From the NCBI GenBank assembly GCA_029641185.1, contig JAPWGK010000022.1, forward strand, positions 496,001-560,000: DNA of 64,000 bases. Reading direction: 5' to 3'. The translations under genes and the position numbers were made by a program. This document shows, piece by piece, positions 32,368 to 44,058 of this stretch. The DNA is from Pseudofabraea citricarpa (taxonomy: Eukaryota; Ascomycota; Leotiomycetes; Helotiales; Dermateaceae). Below the pieces are notes generated by a model. The model worked only from the letters and a program-made list of their open reading frames with translations. It had not been told where the DNA came from and ran no database searches. Position 1 is the first letter of the stretch. Each line of letters opens with the position of its first letter.

Positions 32368-34083
32368 CTTGTAGGTGTGAGGTCTGCTGTTATTGGTGTG
32401 ATTTTTCGATGCAATAGAGAATATTAATGGAGTCGGTTAGAGAAAGAGGGTTTGAGGATGTTGCTACTGTAATGATGAATCTCAACTAGAGTCTTACTCG
32501 ACTCTGTAGACTTATGTAGGCGTTAGCAGGCACACAAGTTCATTGTGATTCTACGTGATATCTTGGATAAGAACTAAGCTAGATGAAGAGATGCTTTAGG
32601 GATTGGCTCCGGAATCACAATACAAACAAGGTTCTTGGCAAACATTGTGTCGAAGGAAGCACGAGTGAGTGAAAGCCAAGGCTTGTGTAATGTCAATTTA
32701 ATTGGTGATGAGGCTAACGGAGTTTCCATTTGCTTGCTGCTGCTTGGAACTTATCATTTACGAAGTCCCCAGAAATGGCTGATTCTAGAGCTACTCAGAA
32801 TAGGAAAGTGGCTGGCTACCTTAAATCAGCTCACGGCTTTAGAAACCCGAGATATTCATCAGTGTGCTGCTGTGCCATCCCCCCTTTTGTTCAGCATTCC
32901 CAAACAGGATATTAAGCGAAGAGGTGTAACAACAGACGGGATGCCCGATTTATGACTGAGAATTTCTAGAACAAACTAGTAGTATTGGCACTTTAGGCTT
33001 GTTGTTTATGTCTACAGATAAGAGTGACCGAACTATAACTCCCTCACTAGAGAAAAACAAGTATGGTCGTGGAAAGACCCACTACGTAAAATAATAGAAA
33101 CTCCGGACAAATGCGAGGTATCCCTGACCGTGGGATCTCAGGCAACCAACCAAAATGGATTAGTACCACGTGCTACCTAAAGTGATCTTCAGGCAGAGAA
33201 CAACTCTAGTTCGTTCTATTCCTTAAAGCTGGTATTGATAGGAGGACCGAGGACTCGCCCTGACGGCTTGGGTAATATAGGATTCCATGTAATTATTGGT
33301 TGAACTTTACGCAATGATTCGCTTATAACTGCTAGTATCTTTTTAGTAATAACCGGAAATAAAACTAAAGATCCTAGTTAGGGAAGGAAATAACAAAAAT
33401 TTACCTCCTTGATTAACCAAGGATTTTACCTATAACATTTGAATTTCACCTGTAATAATATACTTGATGAAACAGATTTGGGTGGTTACTAAAGATACTT
33501 AATACTATGACCTGATATCTCCTATCTATCACTCTATGCGTACAAATACAAATATGGCTATAAAGGGCACTGAATTGTTGAATCTGCTCGGACTTCGCCA
33601 AAATAAGCGAAAGCGGATTTAGGTGAGAAGGGATTGAGGGATACTCCATTCTCCATCCTGTTTAACATGAAACATTTGGTAATGTGACAACAGTGAATCC
33701 TTCAAAGATGCGGACGGACATTCTAGACCATAGAATGAAGGCCGGACTTTTCTTTCGGTATTTCTTTGACTGCTATTCTACTCTGGTCTAGGTAATTTGG
33801 ATACCAAGCCTAGCACAGTGATCTGTCGGAGATAGTATTGTCATTGCAATCGTCCTACGGTATGGAGATTTCGGATCTTGGGGAATTCAACTGTTCCGTT
33901 GGAAAACCCAACTCTCAAGTCACAAGCAGTATATTTATTAATGCTTCGTCGCCAACATAGATAGAAATGAATCAAGAACCCACAACATCTTGACATAAGA
34001 CATTGATTAATTATAGATTTCTTTCTGGGTTGGCTTCCAACTCTCTCAAGTCAAAGTCTTCCTGTTATCTATTACACATAAAA
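32368..34083. other. Intergenic, divergent promoters
   Basis: 1.7 kb between divergent hydrolase and monooxygenase genes. Short open frames at 32635-32955 and 33446-33649 show nothing protein-like. AT-rich around 33290-33480. Confidence 0.5.
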
Positions 34084-35481
34084 ATGCCTGGTGTTACTGT
34101 GGTAGATGAGCAGCCCGTGGAGATCGCCATTGTCGGTGGCGGTATCATCGGGCTCATTGTTGCTCTCGGCCTTATCAAGCGCGACATCAAAGTCAAAGTT
34201 TACGAACAAGCACGTAGCTTGCGAGAAATTGGAGCAGGCGTGGCATTCACGGCAAACGCCATTCGATGCATGGGTTTGATCGACCCTGGAATCGTCAAAT
34301 GCTTGAAAGCGGTTGCAACATCAAATGGTGATGCAGATAACCCCAACGATTGGTTACAGTGGGTAGATGGATACAAACAACATAACAGCAAGGATCCATA
34401 CGACGAGAAACTTCTTTTTAAGCTGTATGCTGGATACAGGGGATTCGAAGGCTGTCATCGGGCACATTTTCTTGACAAACTAAAGGAGATTATCCCAGAG
34501 AACATCGTTGAATTCAGTAAGAGACTGGACTCACTATCTGAGCCAGATGAAGGTGGAAAAGTGCAACTTGGATTTAGTGATGGCACCTCAGCTGAGGCTG
34601 ATGCAGGTATGTGTTAGAATCTTTCCCTCTCGGATAACCATAACTGACTCCATTTGTTCTTAGTAATCGGATGTGATGGCATCAAGTCACGAGTACGCAC
34701 ATTTTTACTGGGCAAAGACAATCCACAGTCATATGCTCACTACAGCAACAAGTTTGCGTATCGGGGACTCATTCCTATGGACAAGGCCATCGAAGTTCTT
34801 GGAGAAGACAAAGCTCGAAATCAAAACATGCACATTGGTCCGAAGGCACACATCATCCATTTCCCAGTTGCTGGCCAGACATTGATGAACTTTGCTGCAT
34901 TTGTTTCAGATCCCAATGATTGGCCACTTGCAGACTCGATAGTGGCTCCTGCTGTGAGGTCGGAAGTTGAAGAAGTATTTGCTGGATGGGGTCCCACAGT
35001 TCGCAACATTACTAGCTTACTACCTGATACGCTTGATAAGTGGGCTATCTTCGATATGTACGATCACCCAGCACCTTTCTATAACAGTGGCCGTATATGT
35101 ATTGCTGGTGATGCTGCTCATGCATCCTCCCCTCACCATGGTGCCGGAGCTGGTATTGGTGTTGAAGACGCATTATGTCTGTCAACACTCTTGGGATTGA
35201 CCACAAAATCATTACAGGATAAAACGAAGACTAAGAATCAAGCATTGAAGATAGCTTTTGACTCCTTTAACGCCGTACGACTTGAGCGCAGCCAATGGCT
35301 TGTTAATAGTAGTCGTGGAATTTGTGATGTTTATGAGTGGCAAGACCCCGTTTGTGGAGATGATTCAGAGAAGTGCTACGAGGAGATCAAGTGGAGATCG
35401 CATAAGATTTGGAATTTTGACATTGATGGGATGCTCAAAGAGACATCTGAAGAATTTCAGAAGCGGATGGACAGTAATTGA
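34084..35481 (+). CDS. FAD-dependent monooxygenase (salicylate-hydroxylase-like)
   Basis: This is a group A flavoprotein monooxygenase, which uses NAD(P)H and oxygen to hydroxylate aromatic or related substrates. Exons 34084-34606 and 34664-35481 (57-nt intron, GTATGT donor, TAACTGAC branch) give 446 aa. The FAD dinucleotide fold is [19 protein letters not shown], with an Arg in REIGAGV contacting the flavin. The DG motif is [12 protein letters not shown], and the GD motif is [20 protein letters not shown]. The family resemblance is to salicylate and 6-hydroxynicotinate type enzymes, and the true substrate is not evident. The start is the ATG in CAAAATGCC; an upstream open extension begins at TTG. 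Confidence 0.93.
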
Positions 35482-35924
35482 AGCGGAGGACTTGTAATTT
35501 TCAACATCAAGAACTGTTTCTGCAACTGCTATCACATCAACTATATAATTTTGGAAGGAAGTTGAAATTTTTGTTTTAACGGGCTGTGGGATTTCTTCTC
35601 ATGATTTTATTCAGTCCGTACAATAGATCAAGTTATGCCAAAAAATTATGTTTTGACAAGCAAACTTAAAGTGTTTAGAGCTCTAAGACAAATTCTTAAT
35701 TTCAAGATAACCTTTTTACTTTAATATAACTTCGAGAAAGAACGGAAGGTCAAATCTATGCAGTATAAAATATACTAATGATAGAATTTTCTATCAGATA
35801 CCACTCATGTCATAGTGCAGCCGAATAAGGTGAGAAATAAAAAGATATAAATATAGGCTCCAAGTCAAATACATTTTGAATAAATATGCTAAATAAAAAC
35901 ACGCATCTGCATTTTCTGGTAAAT
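35482..35924. other. Convergent 3' flanks, AT-rich
   Basis: 443 nt between converging monooxygenase and 2OG-oxygenase genes. AT-rich, no gene. Confidence 0.6.
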
Positions 35925-37001
35925 TTATGCGACCTTCTTCTGTGGATGAGACTCTACCAACTTCCCCTTAATATGTTCTTCTACAGTTACCTTTGGTGAT
36001 CCATCAATAGGAGCGATCTGTAATTTCATGTTCCCGTTGTAAAAGAACGGGGCACTATATCTATGCTTATCACCAGTATTGATAACTCTGTGCCAGGCAC
36101 TGCGGTAATAGCTGCCAGTCCACTTCTGAAGCAGATCACCAATGTTGACCACGAATGAATTTTCCTTTACAGGAACTTCAATCCACTCTTTGGTTGGTGG
36201 ATACAAGACTTGAAGACCACTCGTACCCGGTTGTTGTAGCAGGAACGTGATACCACCAAAGTCAGTATGTGCTCCAGCTGTATAAATTGTTAGAGATACT
36301 TCAATCGATAGAAAGTTGGTCAGTAATTACCTCCAAGTTGTCTTTCGTCAACAGAAAGTTGTGGTGGGTAATGTAGCAAGCGAAGGTTTCCAGAAGGCTG
36401 TATCATAAATTCATTGAATATGTCTGGTGAAGCGGGGCTTGGAAGTCCTAGGGCAAGAACCTTGAGTACAATCTGAGCCAACTCGACCATTTTCATGCGA
36501 TAAGCCTCTAGCGGTTCCTGAAATTTCTCTCGAGGAAGGGATTTAGGCCACAAATTTGGGCCAGTCAGAAAAGTCCCCGCACGTGGATCTGATTCAGGTA
36601 CTTCTGCTCCAATGAAAAATCCCTGTTTAGAATTAACACAACCTCAGTGGTCAAAAAGAGAAAGATATAATATGGTAACTCACCTCTTTCATATCAGGGA
36701 GCATGCCAGTTTGCAACGTCTGACCCTGGAACGCCTCGTAACCTCTATTTGAGAAACCCAAAGCCTTCTTTATTGAAACGTCCATTTTCTCTTCGAGAGG
36801 TATGCTGAAAAGATCCTCCGCGCATCTGAATACTCCTTCTTGATCAGCGAGGGGAATCCCATGGCCAACAAGTTGAAAGAAGCCATAAGTTCTAGATGCA
36901 TCACGAAGCGCAACAACTACAGCATCTCGCTCTTCATCTGAAGAGTTGAGAGATATCCATGGGCTGATATCGATGGTTGGAATAGTGTTTATGGTCGACA
37001 T
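35925..37001 (-). CDS. 2-oxoglutarate/Fe(II)-dependent oxygenase (isopenicillin-N-synthase-like)
   Basis: Members of this superfamily hydroxylate, desaturate or cyclise small molecules. Three exons (37001-36684, 36622-36331, 36277-35925; introns 61 and 53 nt) give 320 aa. The DIOX_N domain is seen in IPTIDISPWI, SRTYGFFQLVGHGIP and GFSNRGYEAF. In the jelly roll the iron ligands are His207 and Asp209 (AHTDFGG) and His266 (SAWHRV), and Arg276-x-Ser278 (RYS) binds 2-oxoglutarate. All catalytic residues are present. The start is the ATG before STINTIPT; the longer open frame begins at TTG. It converges on the FAD monooxygenase, and its substrate is unknown. Confidence 0.92.
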
Positions 37002-38513
37002 TTTGAGAATTCTATCAGCAGATTTAAGAGTCAAATTGTGCAATTAGGTGATTTGAATGTCCAAGCGTTACAGAATAGTATTATGGAAAGTTTTACTCAC
37101 GACTTTGGTTTGTTCCTAACAAGCTAACTATGTGGGCTATCAGATAGACGTAAATGCGGATGATGATATTGCACGTTAAAGTAGACTGGACAGTAAGCAG
37201 TCATATGCTCAGTGTCAGACAAATGCCTCACTCGCAACATTGTGTCGTTGAAACCAACAATGAGCCCCGATATTAGAACATGAGCTGATCAAGGAGTTTC
37301 TGTTCAAACAACGGAGTATTCAGAAGAACTCGAGTTTGCTCTACCTTGGCCTCGCCGATCTAGAAGAGCACGTCCTTGGCAAATACGAGCTGCATGTTGT
37401 GCGATGGACGGAAGTCCGATATAATAAAGTCCGGCAGCTTACACAGCCACACTCTAGGTTAATTGGCGGTTCGTTTAGGCCCCATCCGATAAAGGAGGGG
37501 GAGGGTATTAAGCGACGGGAATAAGAGTGTCAAAACGTGATATCTCACTTTAAGTTTCTACAGCTGTCATTCTCACCGCAGGTACAAGAAAGCCTTGTAT
37601 AAATGTCTAAATGACCACTAAAAAGCTAGACAGGACTAATGCTGAACGCGTTTAGCGAATCCGATCCTTCGGCATTTGTTCGATCTTGGCCGGTTATTTT
37701 CAACAGCTGAATCGCGAAAACATCGGGAAGTGGCGAAGACAACCTTTCGGGAAGTGGCAATTACGAGCTTTTGTTAGGTTGAAGGCGGTGAATCCACTTC
37801 CAGTTTGCGATTGTAGAATTGTGGTACTTTGTCAAACGTCGAAGGAAGGGCTGCAAATTAGTGTAAACAAGGAACATCATTTCTACACTTCTTAGTTGCC
37901 GGCCATTTTCTGACTCTATCCAAATCTAGTTCCCATCTATCATAATCATCCCTATGAGTTGTAAACTTCGGGAAGAAAAGAACAACAAAATTTAAATAGA
38001 TTGCTCCGTGTTCTAGAAGAAAATCTTTAACTTTCCTTTCCAGATCAGGTATCACTGACAGCTGGCAGAGTTGTGTGTAAACCAGTTTGCAAAAGTTAAG
38101 GAATCAACAGGTCATGTGGGGGTTATCGCCCTGAGAATACAGAGTTTCCTGCTCAGGATGAAACTTTACAGTGACATTGAGCCCACCAGGCTTGACCGGG
38201 ATTTTGGGTGAAATTAACTTTCTGTATTCCGGTGTGCTGCCTGATTTACCCCGCTATTTAAGAATCTCTTCATAATATTTCCAAACTAATTTACTTGTTT
38301 ACATGAATACTTGTCTAGCTTTATTTGGATAATAGAAACGCCAAGAAAGTTAGAACTCTATTAATCAATTACCTACCATCACACAATGTATGGCGAGATA
38401 GAAATGAATGCAATAGTATAATAAATATACCTTGTTTACTTTGATCTATGATATCTAGCTCTCAATGACAATAGTGTATAGAAATTCAAATATATCAACT
38501 TAGCCAAGCTAGT
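37002..38513. other. Intergenic
   Basis: 1.5 kb between two minus-strand genes. Open frames such as 37336-37524 and 37686-37895 have no family features. The 3' part (38230-38510) is AT-rich. No gene supported. Confidence 0.5.
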
Positions 38514-39636
38514 CTAATCGTCAATTGCAAACGAGTCATAACCAAAAATATACTCTAGAGCACAAAACCTGTGGTTCCTCCCCTCGGTAATCTTGTTCAC
38601 AGCCTCAAAATCAGCGTCGCTCAAATCAACCAAGTTGAAATTGGCTTTGATGCGCTCGGCGGAAGTGCTTTTTGGCAGAACTCCATAGCCCCTTTTCAAC
38701 CCCCAAGCGATCAACAATTGAGCGAAAGAAATACCTCTACTATTAGCCAGAGCATTCAGCCCCGGGTTGTTGGCCATGCGCTCCTTTGTAATAGGGATCT
38801 CGTGTTGCGACCCGAGTGGGGAGAAAGCCATCTGGATGAACCGTTAGTTTTTTCCATTTTAAAAACAAAGTTACACGTACAGGTAGAATGTCATGTGAGA
38901 GGCAGTAATCCACAATTTCTGTGTTTGGGAGGAAAGGATGAATTTCTATCTGGTTAATAACAGGTTTAATCTCGCAAGAAGTCAAAAGCTTCTCGAGTCT
39001 CTTGATCGTCCAATTCGAGACCCCGATAGACCTCGCCTTGCCGGACTTGTAGAGACTTTCAACAGATTTCCAGATAATCTCGGGATTCGCTGTGATATGC
39101 TTGTTGATGACGTACTGATGATTACACATTAAAATTTATCTGTCAAGTGATAAAGTTGCCGGTGGGGATTTACCTTTCCGTCAGGACCAATTTTCGGCAT
39201 ATTTTCCACGGTCTTTTCTACACAGATCGGCCAGTGTATCAGGAAACAGTCAACATAATCCGTGCCTAGCTTTCGCAATGAGTCGTTTAGACTCCATGCA
39301 ACATCTTCAGGTGAACCACACAGATGTAGCCAAACTTTCGTTGTGATGAAGATATCTGAGCGTGTGAAGTTTGGATTTGCCAACAGCCAATCTTTCAAGG
39401 CTGCCCCTATCTCATCTTCGTTATTGTAGCTAGTAATAATGAATACGATACCAGAGGGCTTGACAATTGTGTACTTACAACCATGCACAATCGAAGTGTC
39501 TGTAACCTGCATCCAAAGCAGCAATCACAGCATCATAAGATAATCCAGCGGTTCGTCCCTTCGCAAACGTGCCAAAGCCCAACAGCGGGATTTTAACCCC
39601 ATTGTTAAGTGTATGTAAAGGAATAGGTTTTGCCAT
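38514..39636 (-). CDS. Aldo-keto reductase
   Basis: This is an NADPH-dependent carbonyl reductase with a TIM-barrel fold. Four exons (39636-39479, 39429-39174, 39114-38881, 38831-38514; introns 49-59 nt) give 321 aa, typical length. The tetrad is complete: Asp49 and Tyr54 (HFDCAWFY), Lys84 (ITTKVW), His119 (CFLIHWP). Other landmarks are the substrate-pocket IPLLGFGTF, IGVSNWTIKRLE, QIEIHPFLP, and the cofactor-binding LPKSTSAERIKAN. The start is the first ATG, giving MAKPIPLHTLNNG. It could reduce aldehydes such as xylose or glycerol-type substrates, or work with the neighbouring oxygenases; sequence does not decide. Confidence 0.92.
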
Positions 39637-42170
39637 TGATGCTGATGAATATCAAGTCGAATTTCAGCAGTTGAAGTTAAATCCAAGTTGATTTAGATAT
39701 ACCAGATATCTAACATGAGAATTGATGAAGAAAAGGGAGTCTCAAACAATACACTCTCTTTGTATAAGCAGCAATTGAGCCATAGATCCTGGATCCAACC
39801 CCGATTTCTTGTAAAACAGATAATTATCTACCTAGAGCTCTTGTGACCTCGGAGTTAATACACCCAAGAAGCTAATCCTCCTAGCGAGTGCGCACTGAAC
39901 GAAACTCTGCAATCTTGAGGTTTCTCTCAAAATTCCAAGCAGTATGAGGGGCTATTGTATAGAGCTATTCCTGGGGCTCCGTCACGTATGCACTCCGAGT
40001 AGATACTCCGAAAGCTGCGGGGCGATCCGTAGAAAAGCGGATGCTACACGCAAGTCTAGCAATCGAACTTCAGAAAGCGGATGCTGTATGCAGGCTGAAC
40101 AATCGAAGCACAGTCATACATGTTCTGGATTGATTAGGGACGGCCGTGCGCGGAAGTATAAACCGTAAACGGAGAACGGCGCCCATAGCCTTATTTTCAT
40201 GCGTACCTTTGAGAGGGATATAGAGCATTCCAGCTTCAACAGCTATCCGGCCGAAGCTCCGACCCAGTAAAAATTTACGAAAACGGGCTCGGCGACACCG
40301 GTGACCGACTATTTGATAAAAACACGTCGGCATTCACGGTCCCAAGGCGACCAAGTAATGTAGCAGCCTGCATGTATGTGCTTAAACTTGGACAGCTAAA
40401 TTCTACTGCCATATCTCAACTACCAAAGTCTGATAGTCAATATTATGCTGTACCTGCTCAAAAACCTACCGATTTTTGTTTCTGTATATCATGTGACGTT
40501 CATCTGATGATCAGCCTTGTTTCTAATTCTCACGTCAGGTTCGTGGGTTTTATTTAAAAATACAGTCGATCTGGAGAGATTTCTGTCTACCCGAGGATCG
40601 AGAACTAGAATTCGCAATTACCGTCTTGGTTGCTCGGGAATTAGTTATTAGAGGCTCGGCAATAACCTTGTAGCCAGCAAGGATACAGATCCTGCATACA
40701 ACGTTTACCCACCCGGGCACTGCCAGGCATCCAGACTGGGGGTGATTGACATGATTAACAAAACTTGCAGCGTTTTAGCAAAGAATCCTACAAGTTGGGG
40801 CGTACCTTGCCGACATCAAACCTTAACCTGTTTACTGGAAGGGAAAGAGCAGATCTCAATTTACGTTCCACCGTTTGGAGAAAAGGGGAATGTTATAGAA
40901 AGAAAAGCATAATTTCGCCAATCAGACTGCTAGAAAAGGGAGTTGCCGTTTGATGATTGGTCTAGCCTAAACATTCTGATACAGTAAGAATATTTACCGT
41001 TTCTTCTGGACCCCACTTAATTGGTCCGAGCCGAGAGCGAGCGGCTTGCTATTCCTCGCGAGCCGCAACTGTCCGGGGGTACCGATGAAGATTATCTACA
41101 GTAAATACCGGGCGAGGAGCGGATGATTGACTGGACAGCTCCACTTTATATAAGTTGGCCTGAGTCGAGCTCCTGCCACTTGTCACAATGCCCAGGTATT
41201 TTAGTCAATCAAGAGTCTCTAGTTCATACCAAGAAGCGAGCAGAGTCAGAAATCTTCCACACGTGGAGAAAAGCCTTCCACGTGGAGGCATAGGTGGGGG
41301 TGTGGAACTGTCGTGGACCTACCGGAGACGGATTTTAAGCGACAGCAAGTCCGTACGAAATAATATGCGAGACGAACCTTGAACTGACTAGATCGGACGA
41401 GTCTGGCTCCTGATAACTACTCACTCCAAGAGTTGTTAGGTATATTTGAGCTTGGCACTAGTGCGGAGGATCAATTGAGTTTACCTCCGTAGCCTGGTTC
41501 GTGGTATCAATCTCATACTGATGATCTCTGAAACTGTACCAATGGAGGCCAAAATCAAACATGCCCAAGGGTTGATTCGTCCAAATCATTTTGTCATTGT
41601 CAACTGTGGACGTTAAAGGGGGAGTACATGTTGATATTATGCTACGCCACTAAGCAGCAGCACGTTACGTTGCTTCTGTCGCACTTTTAACAAGCGAGTA
41701 GCATGCTACGCCACTAAGCAACAGTGCGCCCCAAATTGGCCTCCATCATACTTCAACAGCAACCTCAATAAGCTTCCACTTGTAGCTAGCGTGAGCCACC
41801 TTGCACCTTTCCGTGCCAGTCTCCCATGTTCATTTGGGTTGGCGTGCAAGAATCCCAGGATTGACATGGAGCGAGGGCTGATGATGAGCAGAATACCAAG
41901 AATCCCATGCAAATCGAACCCTCCGTAAACCTGGAGCCTTGAGTTCAGAGAATATAGCGTTATGCTGAGAATAAGCTCAAGGTTTGGCAAATAATGCGAA
42001 TTGATGCCGTGAAACTTATGATAAGTAGCATTAAGCACCTCTGCGTATGGTTTTATGCCGTTACTCAACCCGGCATATTCTCATTTGGGTTCCGGAATCT
42101 CACTGTCTTATATTCCTTGCATCCCACACATCAATCGGCGATCGAACAGCTCATATATCGGTATTAAATC
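39637..42170. other. Intergenic, 2.5 kb
   Basis: No supportable gene. It contains an imperfect tandem repeat of about 44 bp at 40033-40108 (AAAGCGGATGCT start), two CACGTG motifs (about 41260 and 41280), and a 22-bp direct repeat (listed separately). Composition is mixed, with GC-richer patches at 40000-40300 and 41000-41150. Confidence 0.45.
41638..41724. repeat. 22-bp direct repeat pair
   Basis: ATGCTACGCCACTAAGCAGCAG at about 41639 returns 64 bases later as ATGCTACGCCACTAAGCAACAG at about 41703, one mismatch. It lies upstream of the Zn2Cys6 gene. It may be a footprint of an insertion or a repeated binding site. Confidence 0.75.
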
Positions 42171-44058
42171 ATGGAATCACCACCAGATTTTGGTCAGAGC
42201 CAAAGTTCAAGCTCAAGCGACAAGAGAACCACGAGACCGCGACAAAGGCCTGGCTCAGCATGTGAAGAGTGTCGGCGGAGAAAACTCCGATGCGATGGGA
42301 AGCAACCACAATGTGAAGCATGCTTTGACGCTGGCGTCGAATGTGTTCCTGTTTTATTCCATTCACAAAGAGGGCCGAAGAGGGGTCATTTGAAAGCTCT
42401 CCAGACTCGGATGGGTACAGCAGCCCAGCAGTTACCAACAATTAGAGCACCAAGCTAATTAGTATCTTGGGTTACAGCAACATTAGAACAGCATCTTATG
42501 GAAGCACAGCAGCAAAATGCCAACATGCAAAGCATGCATTGTAACGATATCCTCCTGGGTGGAGATGCGATTGACGATTTTTTCGGCAACATGGGGAAAC
42601 CAATTGGACCAGGCGCAATGTTGACACCAAATCCAGAGGAATGCTCCATGATGTCCTTACCGAAACCATTAGAACCTCATCCAACATTATTCATATCCGA
42701 CCTGATGCGCTCTGATTTGTAGGTTGCCATCTTAGCTGCCATGGTTTTCCTCAGTTGTTAGCCCGAATAACTAACAACAAATAGAGACCAACTGTATTTT
42801 GAAAGAACACATCCATTTGTACCTATCTTACACCAACGGCGTTATTTTGCACGAGTCAATCAAGGAATGGAAACAGAAGCGCAAACGTGTCTTCGCTATG
42901 CTATGTGGACATTAGCATCATCACAATCCGCCCAATTACACCAGATGAGAGATTCATTGTATATATGTACGCGGAGAATGCTAGACTCGTTAGCGGAGAA
43001 AGATAATGTGGCAGACATCGAGCATGTCCAAGCGAGACTGCTGTTATTAATATATGATTTTATGCGGACGACACACCAACGTGGTTGGATGGGCGCTGGT
43101 TACTGTTTTCGTTTGTTACAACTAATGAGGCTTTATGAGATCGACTCGCCAGAAAATGTGGCCAATAGAAACGAGAGCAATGACCCGGAAAGTTGGATTA
43201 TTACCGAGGAGAAAAGACGAACCTTTTGGATGGCCTATTCTCTCGACCGATTTATTAGTATGCGTCATGAATGGCCTCTGACATTAAACGAACAAGTTGT
43301 AAGCCACAACTCTCTCTTTATAGATATTTAATGCTAATAAATACCAGATAGCCACCCGTTTACCTGCTCCAGAGGAAGAGTTTCAGAGTTGCGAGTATGT
43401 ACAAATGGGATTTCTCTCAGAAGCTATCACATCCATCGATCAAATCGGATCGTCTTCTTTTACAGAATCAATAATTCTAGCAACAATATGTGGACGAGCT
43501 CTTGCACACAGACACCAGTCAGCGATAGAGCACGTGTACAATGAAATGCCCCCGCAGCATTTACATTTCTGGGACCGTCACGAATGGCTTGACACAATGT
43601 TAAAAACACGATCCGATATCCTGCTCTTGAACTATCCAGCTGTAGGGCGCAATGTCGATTGCTTGCTCTTATTTACGAAAATGATGGTACAAGCTACTGT
43701 CTTGTATCTTTGCAAAGTCATCGAGTCAACACAGTTCTCAACGGAAGAGCATAAAAGCACAATTGCCGAGTTCAAACAACGATCATTAGGCGCAGCACAG
43801 GAAATCGTCAATTTGACTAAATCTTTATCACATCTTAGTTTTTTTAAGGTCAGTTTCATGATCGATTCCCATATTCACCTGATGCTAAATTTGTTACAGG
43901 TTCATCCCTTTACACCACTTCCACTTGTTCTATCCGTAGAGTTCTTCAACGTCCATCGGTATCTGGACGAGTCAGTTGATATGCAGGTTCATGAAATTTG
44001 TGAGACATTAAGGGAACTTAGGGGCGTTAATAATCTTGCACAGGATTACGGTATATAG
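42171..44058 (+). CDS. Zn2Cys6 transcription factor with fungal-specific TF domain
   Basis: Five exons (42171-42414, 42478-42718, 42785-43298, 43348-43848, 43900-44058) give 552 aa. The binuclear zinc cluster spans Cys31-x2-Cys34-x6-Cys41-x6-Cys48-x2-Cys51-x6-Cys58 with the basic RRRKLRC core, followed by a short linker ([15 protein letters not shown]) and a Gln-rich helix. The middle homology region includes [54 protein letters not shown] and RLPAPEEEF. Four introns are short (49-66 nt). The last (43849-43899) is 51 nt, keeps frame and contains no stop, so retention would only add 17 residues. Its position among metabolic enzymes suggests a local pathway regulator. Confidence 0.92.
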
